Below are positions 39,511 through 45,041 of a stretch of DNA of 45,041 nt, piece by piece. Source of the DNA: Nocardioides sp. PD653-B2 (GTDB lineage: Bacteria > Actinomycetota > Actinomycetes > Propionibacteriales > Nocardioidaceae). The stretch is from positions 1 to 45,041 of the forward strand of contig NZ_BDJE01000053.1 in assembly GCF_002117935.1 (NCBI RefSeq), read 5' to 3'. Under the pieces are notes generated by a model that saw only the letters and a list, made by a program, of their open reading frames with translations, was not told where the DNA came from and did not search any database. A program made the translations under genes and the position numbers. Every line of letters starts with the position of its first letter. Position 1 is the stretch's first letter.

Positions 39511-42210
39511 TCAGTCGGTCCGCTCCCACGGCGCCGCGACCGGCACGTAGCCCTCGAAGAACTCGCTGAGGATCTGCTGCAGCAGCTCGGGCTTCAGCGA
39601 GTGGTCGTGGTGGTCGCCGAGGCAGATGACGTCCTGCTCGCGCCACATCAGCCGGCGCAGGCGGCGCGGCAGGTCGCTGGCGCTGATGTCGACGTACGCG
39701 GTCTCGGCCGCACCGACGACCGCGGTGCCGGTCATCAGGCCGTAGTGCTGGGCGAGGGACGACAGCAGCGAGATGTCGGTGTCGTGGCGGAACGGAGACC
39801 GGGCTGTGCGGGCGACGGCTTCGGGGAAGCGCCGCTCGATCTCCTCGAGCACCGAGCGCCGGTGGGCGTACGGCGCGTGGGCGAGGCTGTTGGTGGAGAC
39901 CGCGCCGAACGCCTCGCGCAGCAGGGCCCGGTTGTTCCACGCGGCCTTGAGCCAGGGCGCGGCGCCGGGCAGGTCGTCGAGGCCGAGGCTGTGGGTGGAG
40001 AAGAAGACCTTCGTCTGGCCGGCCGCCGTGAAGAACATCTGCGGGGTCAGCGGCCGCCCCAGGAGGAAGTCGTCGTTGAGGTAGACGAAGTGCTCGGCGA
40101 GGCCCGGGATCTTGTGGAGGCTGCTCTCGATGGCGTGCGAGTTGAACGTCGGGAGCGCGTCGGGCGGCAGGATCGCGGCGTGGTCGACGACGTTGACCTG
40201 CGGGTGGTCGACCAGCCAGCCCGGGACCTGGCCGGCCGTGACCACGTGGATCCTGCGCACCCAGGGCGCGAACAGGTTGATGCTGCGCAGCGAGTAGCGC
40301 AGCTCGTCGCGGTTGATGAAGCGGGCCTGACCGCTGGACTCGCGGGTCGTGGCGGTGCCGCTGAGGGTCGCGAGGCGCTGCTCGCGAGCGGCGTTCCAGG
40401 CCGCGTCGCCGCCGTCGACCCAGGTGTAGACGACGTCGACCGGGAAGGCGCAGTCGAGCACGGTCGGCTCGGCCATCAGCGGGAGCGTCCGGACCGGCAC
40501 GCCCTCGATCTCGTAGGGGACGGTGGCGGTCTCGGGGGGCACGGTGTTCGTGTAGCGGTTGAGGCCGTGGGCGACGAGCTCGCCGTGCGGGCCCTGCTCC
40601 CAGAACTCCACGTCGACGCGGCAGCCCTGCGAGAGCAGGGTGGGCAGTCCCTGCCAGGTGGGCCAGGGCTCGAGGCTGACCCGGGAGCCGCGCTCGCCGG
40701 CCAGGACCGGTGCGAGGTCGGTGATGGCACCGCGGCGCTCCGGCCATCCGTGGCCGGTGGTGTCGACCAGGCTCAGCTCGGGGGGTGCGTCCGCGGCGCC
40801 GAGCTCCTCGAGGAACCGTGCGCGGGCGGGCATCGGCACGATGACCATCGGCGACGCCGCCTCGTGGGCGGGCTGGACGAACCACCGGTCGCTCACCCGG
40901 TCGGCGCAGGCGGTCGCCCAGCGCAGGGCGAGGGCCCGGACGGCCGCGGGGGTCAGGTCGGCGCGGGGCTCGACCTCCAGCACCGGGGGGTCCTCGCCGG
41001 CGGTCAGCTCGACCGCCCGCTGCAGGAGCCTGCTGCCCGGGCCGCTCGCCCGCCGGTCGATGGCGGCCTGGAAGATCGCGACCCAGCGCTCGGCGATCAC
41101 GTCGGGGGCGAACGCCTGCGACGCCTCGAGCGCGCGGTCACCGAGGCGGTGGCGCAGCTCGTCGTCGGTCGCGAGGCGGAGCAGCGCGCTGGCCATGCCG
41201 GAGATCGAGTCCGGTCCGACGAGGAGCCCGTCGACCTCGTGGTGGATGAGCTCGCGGGCGCCGGACGGCGTGTCGAACGCCGCGACGGGCACCCCGGCGG
41301 CCATCGCCTCCTGGACCACGAGTGGCAGGCCCTCGCTCCTCGAGCTGAGCGCGGAGACGCTCGCGCGCGCCCACTCGCTGGGCATGTCCTTGCTCTGCCC
41401 GGGCAGCTCGACCCGGTCGTAGAGGCCCTGCTTGCGGATCCGGCGGATCAGATCGAGCCGGGTCGGGCCGGTGCCGAGGATCCGCAGCCGCCAGTCGGGG
41501 ATCTCGTCGGCGATCTCGCCGAAGGCGTGGATCAGCTTGCCGAAGCCCTTCTCGGACACCAGCCGTCCGGCACTGACGATCACCTTCGTCTCCAGGGTCG
41601 ACCGTGGCTTGTAGCCGTACGGCAGCGGGTTGGGGACGACGACGGTCGTGGGTGCCCGCCGGCCGAGGGCCGTGGTGAGCCAGTCGGCCATGCTCGGCGT
41701 CAGCAGCGCCACCACGTCGGCCCGGGGGCCGAAGCTGAGGAGCGGCTCGAGGCCGGACGTGCGGTCGGACGACGCCCGGTGCTCCTGGTGCACGACCACG
41801 GGCCGTTCGGGCAGCAGCTGGATCGCGGTCGCGAGGAGCCCGGGGGTCACGGAGACGACCACGTCGACGTCCAGCGACGGCAGCCGGCTCTGGAAGCCGG
41901 CATCGGTCAGGGCGGTGAACTGGGGGTCCCACCGGTCCGGGACCAGGATCGACGGGCTGGTGGCCAGCCGGGACGCGAGATCGTCGTCGACGATGCCGGG
42001 GGCCCGCGGTGCCTCCGGGTCGGAGAGGTCGACGAGGTACTCGACCTCGACGCCCGGGTCGATCGCGTAGTGCGGCACGGGCGAGCGTCGTACGGCGCTC
42101 ACCACAGTGACCTGGTGGCCCGCGTCGACGAGGGCGTTGGCCTGGGTGACGACCGAGCGCTCGGTGCCGCCCAACCCGTCGATGCCGAAGACGAGGAACG
42201 CGATCCTCAT
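39511..42210 (-). CDS. GT4 glycosyltransferase - Stealth family phosphotransferase fusion
   Basis: An 899-residue bifunctional protein. Residues 1-390 are a GT-B glycosyltransferase of family 4: GLGGTERSV near the start, SAGRLVSEKGFGKLI, and RSEGLPLVVQEAM with the EX7E pair Glu293/Glu301. Residues 588-890 hold all four Stealth regions: CR1 FPVDVVYTWVDGGD, CR2 FINRDELRYSLRSINLFAPW to FVYLNDDFLLG, CR3 STNSLAHAPYAHRRS with RSPFRHDTDI, and CR4 WREQDVICLGD. Stealth proteins transfer sugar-1-phosphates in capsules and wall polymers. Residues 395-585 link the two and match nothing I recognise. Start ATG 42210 is coupled by ATGA to the upstream gene. Confidence 0.9.
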   Translation of the reverse strand: MRIAFLVFGIDGLGGTERSVVTQANALVDAGHQVTVVSAVRRSPVPHYAIDPGVEVEYLVDLSDPEAPRAPGIVDDDLASRLATSPSILVPDRWDPQFTALTDAGFQSRLPSLDVDVVVSVTPGLLATAIQLLPERPVVVHQEHRASSDRTSGLEPLLSFGPRADVVALLTPSMADWLTTALGRRAPTTVVVPNPLPYGYKPRSTLETKVIVSAGRLVSEKGFGKLIHAFGEIADEIPDWRLRILGTGPTRLDLIRRIRKQGLYDRVELPGQSKDMPSEWARASVSALSSRSEGLPLVVQEAMAAGVPVAAFDTPSGARELIHHEVDGLLVGPDSISGMASALLRLATDDELRHRLGDRALEASQAFAPDVIAERWVAIFQAAIDRRASGPGSRLLQRAVELTAGEDPPVLEVEPRADLTPAAVRALALRWATACADRVSDRWFVQPAHEAASPMVIVPMPARARFLEELGAADAPPELSLVDTTGHGWPERRGAITDLAPVLAGERGSRVSLEPWPTWQGLPTLLSQGCRVDVEFWEQGPHGELVAHGLNRYTNTVPPETATVPYEIEGVPVRTLPLMAEPTVLDCAFPVDVVYTWVDGGDAAWNAAREQRLATLSGTATTRESSGQARFINRDELRYSLRSINLFAPWVRRIHVVTAGQVPGWLVDHPQVNVVDHAAILPPDALPTFNSHAIESSLHKIPGLAEHFVYLNDDFLLGRPLTPQMFFTAAGQTKVFFSTHSLGLDDLPGAAPWLKAAWNNRALLREAFGAVSTNSLAHAPYAHRRSVLEEIERRFPEAVARTARSPFRHDTDISLLSSLAQHYGLMTGTAVVGAAETAYVDISASDLPRRLRRLMWREQDVICLGDHHDHSLKPELLQQILSEFFEGYVPVAAPWERTD

Positions 42211-43073
42211 GCGTCGTCCGCCGCCTCGAGGTCGACGCGCTGGAGCCGGAGGGCCCCACCCGGGGCGAACCGCAGCCGCGCGGTGACCCGGTCGCCGTCC
42301 TCGTCGGTGAACATCGGGAGCAGGACGTTGGTCGGGTCGGGGAGGTGGAGGTCGGTGTGCCACCGGAAGACCGGGACGAAGTCGTCGGGGGTGCCGAGCG
42401 CGACCCGGTAGCCACCGGACGCCGGGAGGTCGGCGTCGCCGAGGGTCCGCACGAAACCACGCTTGGTGGGCGTCGTCTCCAGGCGTGCGGCGACCTGTCC
42501 GTCGTTGTCCACGAACAGCAGGTCGGGCCGCTCGTGCCCGGGCACCTCGCACTCGAGGGTGACGGCGCCGTGGGCGGCCGAGACGCTCAGCAGTCGGGCC
42601 GCAGGCGGGACGGCGAGACGGCGTACCCGCAGGACCAGCCCGGGATCGGCGTCGAGGACGAACCGCCAGCGGCCGTCCGGGGTCGTGTCCGTGCGTGCCG
42701 GGCTCTCCGGGTGTCCTCCGGGCCCGAGCAGCCGCTGGGGGGACCCGCCGCCGCTGGGGAGGACGACGACCTCGAGCTCGGCACCGTCCGTCTCGGGGAC
42801 GACCGTCGTCAGCAGCCAGCGCACCGAGCGGAAGCCGGGCTCGTGGTCGGCCTGGCCCGGCGGCAGGTCGTCGACCGGCTGCAGGATCTCCCCGGTGTCG
42901 GCGCGCCGCAGGGCGGGCTCGCCGACTCCGGCGTCGAGGGCGAGCCACAGTCGCTCGCCGTCGAGGACCCGCGCGTAGGCCGCCCTCGGCCCGTTCGCAG
43001 GGCCGCGTCCGAGGTCACGGGCAGCGCGGGCGACGGTGCGTGCGCGCCCCTCGAGACGTTGGGTGATCTTCAC
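42207..43073 (-). CDS. Unknown protein co-transcribed with GT4-Stealth gene
   Basis: A 288-residue protein I do not recognise. It begins with a short basic helix (KITQRLEGRARTVARAARDLG) and then is mostly beta-strand, with the repeated alternation typical of beta-sandwich or sugar-modifying-associated domains. There is no signal peptide or membrane segment. The end RLRFAPGGALRLQRVDLEA again looks like beta-strands. ATGA coupling to the GT4-Stealth gene implies a functional pair, perhaps a partner subunit. Start is GTG 43073, with GAAAGG about 8 nt upstream and a TACCAT -10 box further up. Confidence 0.7.
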   Translation of the reverse strand: MKITQRLEGRARTVARAARDLGRGPANGPRAAYARVLDGERLWLALDAGVGEPALRRADTGEILQPVDDLPPGQADHEPGFRSVRWLLTTVVPETDGAELEVVVLPSGGGSPQRLLGPGGHPESPARTDTTPDGRWRFVLDADPGLVLRVRRLAVPPAARLLSVSAAHGAVTLECEVPGHERPDLLFVDNDGQVAARLETTPTKRGFVRTLGDADLPASGGYRVALGTPDDFVPVFRWHTDLHLPDPTNVLLPMFTDEDGDRVTARLRFAPGGALRLQRVDLEAADDA

Positions 43074-43102
43074 CGGATGAACCTTTCGCGGACGACCGCA
43101 TG

Positions 43103-43108
43103 ATGGTA
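43103..43108 (-). promoter_or_regulatory. -10 box of the GT4-Stealth unit
   Basis: TACCAT on the minus strand, about 30 nt before the GTG start at 43073. The transcript would have a leader of about 23 nt with the GAAAGG ribosome site. I see no convincing -35. Confidence 0.4.
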
Positions 43109-43140
43109 GCCACGGCGGGTCTCGCAGCCGGGTACCCGGG

Positions 43141-43710
43141 TCAGAGACCGGTGATGCCCTCGTCCCCGTATCCCTCGGCCTGCTCGTCGAAGCTCTCGTG
43201 CTCGAGCAGGTGCAGGATCGGCACGCCGAGCCGGCGTCGCGCCTTGGAGGTCCAGTCGAGGTGGAAGAACTCCGACACCACGTGCGGGCGGGTCAGGATG
43301 ATGGCCTCGCGGCCGTCGACCGCGGCGACCTTGGCGGCCAGCGCGTCGATCGGCGGGTCGGTGACGACCTCGCCCACCGCGGTCGCGCCGCTGCGCCGCA
43401 GCGCGTCGAGGGTGGCGGCGAGCTCGGAGCTCGAGCGCTCCTCGCAGTCCTTGCGGACGGCCTCGAGGTCGACCTCGCTCATCGGGGTCGTCGGCGACGA
43501 CATCATGTCGCCGGCGGTCAGCGAGCCCATCGCGGACTCGATCCGGGCGGCGGCGTCCTCCAGCGGCAGCAGGACGTGGTAGGTCACCGGCACGTCGAGC
43601 CCCTCGTGCAGCGAGTGCACCTGGGCGGCGTCCACCGGGGTGAGCGCTTGTTCGACGAGGAGTACGACGTCGTAGTCCGTGGTGCTGTTCTCTGAGCTGT
43701 TCTCAGACAT
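43141..43710 (-). CDS. UspA-like protein of unknown function
   Basis: A 189-residue acidic protein. After a short Ser/Asn-rich start it has an alternating beta/alpha core: DYDVVLLVEQAL, VTYHVLLPLED, AIILTRPHVVSEFFHLDW and GVPILHLLEH. The last two resemble the C-terminal strand of universal stress proteins, but no ATP-binding GxxGxxxxSxxxxx loop is seen. A family name would be a guess. It overlaps the DNA ligase by 8 nt on the same strand, so the two are co-translated. Confidence 0.7.
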   Translation of the reverse strand: MSENSSENSTTDYDVVLLVEQALTPVDAAQVHSLHEGLDVPVTYHVLLPLEDAAARIESAMGSLTAGDMMSSPTTPMSEVDLEAVRKDCEERSSSELAATLDALRRSGATAVGEVVTDPPIDALAAKVAAVDGREAIILTRPHVVSEFFHLDWTSKARRRLGVPILHLLEHESFDEQAEGYGDEGITGL

Positions 43711-44815
43711 CAGTGGTGCCTTCCTGGTCGACGCCGAGGATCCTAGCGAGGTCGTAGGAGACCGGTTCCTCCAGTTGCTCGTAGCCGCACGACTCGGGGG
43801 AGCGATCGGGCCGCCAGCGCTTGAACTGGGCGGTGTGGCGGAAGCGCCGGCCCTCCATGTGGTCGTACTTCACCTCGAGCACCCGCTCCGGTCGCAGCGG
43901 GGTGAACGACAGGTCCTTGCCGGCGCTCCAGCGGCTCTGCGTGCCCGGCACGCGGTCGGGGTTGGCGGTCAGGAACTCCTGCCAGCGACCCCACGGGTGG
44001 TCGGCGATGTCGACGACCAGCGGCTGGAGCTCCTCGATCAGCTCGGCTCGGCGGGCCTCGGTGAAGCTCGCGCTCACCCCGACGTGCTGGAGCTCGCCGT
44101 CCGCGTAGAGGCCGAGCAGCAGGCTGCCGAGCAACGGTCGCTCGGGGGTGCTGGTCTTGTGCTCGCGGTAGCCCGCGACCACGACGTCGGCGGTCCGCTC
44201 GTGCTTGATCTTGAGCATCGTGCGGGCGTTCTCCTGGTAGGTCGCGCGCAGCGGCTTCGCCACCACGCCGTCGAGCCCGGCGCCCTCGAACTGCGTGAAC
44301 CACTCCTCGGCCTGCGCCGGGTCGGTGGTGGTGCGGGTCAGGTAGCACGGGCCGCTCAGCTCGCCGAGCGCCTTCTCCAGCGCGGCGCGCCGCTCGGCGA
44401 ACGGACGGTCGAGGTACGACTCGTCGCCCAGGGCGAGCAGGTCGAACGCGACGTACGACGCGGGCGTCTTCTCGCTGAGCATGTCGACGCGGGAGCCGGC
44501 CGGGTGGATCCGCTCCTGGAGCACCTCGAACTCGAGCTTCTCGCCGATGCTCACGAACAGCTCGCCGTCGAGCACGCACCGCTCGGGGAGCTGCTCGCGG
44601 ATCGCGGCCACCACCTCGGGGAAGTAGCGGGTCAGCGGCTTGGTGTTGCGGCTGGTCAGCTCGATCTCGTCACCGTCGCGGAAGACCAGGCAGCGGAAGC
44701 CGTCCCACTTGGGCTCGAAGCTCAGCCCGCCGTGCTTCGCCGGGTCGGGGATGCCGGTCACCGACTTCGCGAGCATGGGCCGGATAGGAGGCATGACCGG
44801 CAGCTGCATGCTCAT
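43703..44815 (-). CDS. ATP-dependent DNA ligase, LigC-like
   Basis: A 370-residue ligase that seals nicks with ATP. Motif I is EPKWDGFR with the adenylated Lys36. Then come VLDGEL (motif III region), ASYVAFDLLAL, LDGVVAKP (motif IV) and MLKIKH (motif V), followed by the OB-fold with HTAQFKRWRPDR. This is the compact LigC type, close in size to mycobacterial LigC, used in end joining and repair. Start ATG 44815. An open frame on the same strand ends by an ATGA overlap at 44812-44815. In mycobacteria a LigD-like polymerase gene neighbours ligC; whether that holds here cannot be seen. Confidence 0.92.
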   Translation of the reverse strand: MSMQLPVMPPIRPMLAKSVTGIPDPAKHGGLSFEPKWDGFRCLVFRDGDEIELTSRNTKPLTRYFPEVVAAIREQLPERCVLDGELFVSIGEKLEFEVLQERIHPAGSRVDMLSEKTPASYVAFDLLALGDESYLDRPFAERRAALEKALGELSGPCYLTRTTTDPAQAEEWFTQFEGAGLDGVVAKPLRATYQENARTMLKIKHERTADVVVAGYREHKTSTPERPLLGSLLLGLYADGELQHVGVSASFTEARRAELIEELQPLVVDIADHPWGRWQEFLTANPDRVPGTQSRWSAGKDLSFTPLRPERVLEVKYDHMEGRRFRHTAQFKRWRPDRSPESCGYEQLEEPVSYDLARILGVDQEGTTDV

Positions 44816-45041
44816 GACATTAGTCTTCGGGATCTGTCCCCGGTTGGTCTGCCGGGCTGGTGGGTGCCGTCTCGCCGGGCGGGCCCTGTCGTTGTCCGCC
44901 TGTCCCCGGTTGGTCTGCCGGGCTGGTGGGTGCCGCCGCGCCGGGCGGGCCCTGTCGTTGTCCGCCTGTCCCCGGTTGGTCTGCCGGGCTGGTGGGTGCC
45001 GCCGCGCCGGGCGGGCCCTATCGTTGTCCGCCTATCCCCGG
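44812..45041 (-). other. Open frame entering from the right edge, possibly a partial CDS
   Basis: On the minus strand a frame without stops runs from the window edge to a TGA (44812-44814) that overlaps the ligase ATG as ATGA. It would encode a C-terminal tail with about three tandem 22-residue units (segments such as GPARRGGTHQPGRP). Against coding: third-position GC is about 18 of 22 codons, lower than neighbours, AGA and AGG codons recur, and other frames are also open. It may be a noncoding tandem repeat. Confidence 0.3.
44835..45041. repeat. 66-bp tandem repeat, three copies and a partial fourth
   Basis: Copies begin at 44835, 44901 and 44967, and a fourth begins at 45033 and leaves the window. 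They are nearly identical: the first has CGTCTCG where the others have CGCCGCG, and the third has CCCTATCG for CCCTGTCG. Such homogeneity suggests recent expansion. The unit length is a multiple of 3, so any frame through it stays open or closed consistently. It lies just upstream of the ligase gene. Confidence 0.9.

Noticed and set aside
39601..42411. A 936-codon antisense frame over the GT4-Stealth gene
   Set aside because: It is the shadow of a strongly supported gene with known motifs; no domain signatures.
44835..45041. CRISPR array
   Set aside because: The 66-bp units repeat entirely with no unique spacers between short repeats, and no cas genes are present.

Overview
The window is very GC-rich, densely packed actinobacterial chromosome. 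It looks like Nocardioides or a close relative (Propionibacteriales). Support comes from third-position GC bias in every gene, many GTG starts, many ATGA/GTGA/TGATG gene junctions, an actinobacterial set of housekeeping genes, and TAnnnT -10 boxes lying only 6-8 nt before start codons, which indicates leaderless mRNAs. I see no rRNA, tRNA, CRISPR array, prophage or intact insertion sequence. The taxon is an inference; no phylogenetic marker was compared.

Layout. 1-5263: a GntR regulator divergent from a PfkB sugar kinase, an alpha/beta hydrolase coupled to a flavoprotein with a degenerate receiver domain, then truA and a small methyltransferase, with a symmetric leaderless promoter between the flavoprotein and truA. 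5295-14152: an eight-gene minus-strand operon (two SDRs, an APH-type kinase, four acyl-CoA dehydrogenases, an esterase) read away from a TetR regulator, with a TetR-type palindrome between them. The kinase plus ACAD10/11-like dehydrogenase pair points to acyl-CoA catabolism that handles 4-hydroxyacyl-CoA. 14193-24434: aldo/keto reductase, PAP2-like membrane protein, lipoprotein, ABC-F ATPase, a nested palindrome cluster, an HtrA protease, an acyl-CoA ligase and a large secreted mosaic protein. 24435-26451: a HAD hydrolase and citrate synthase, separated by a dispersed-repeat hairpin and a long hairpin that includes the citrate synthase stop codon.

26580-37429 is a housekeeping block: rplM-rpsI-glmM, a DoxX-like protein, coaA, glmS-acpS-nnr-alr, a hydrolase and a GNAT-TsaE fusion. 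It supplies ribosomal proteins, amino-sugar and D-alanine precursors for the wall, CoA, acyl carrier protein activation, NAD(P)HX repair and tRNA t6A modification. 37505-43073 is a surface-glycan module: two sulfotransferases converge on a two-gene unit encoding a GT4-Stealth fusion and an unknown protein. 43141-45041: a UspA-like protein and a LigC-type ATP-dependent DNA ligase, ending in a 66-bp tandem repeat that runs off the window.

The most interesting items are the 4-hydroxyacyl-CoA-like operon, the mosaic protein whose DUF11 domain is split by about 300 residues holding three Cys-pair modules, the GT4-Stealth/sulfotransferase locus, the degenerate receiver on the flavoprotein, the palindromic repeats (one inside a coding sequence), and the widespread leaderless-promoter architecture.
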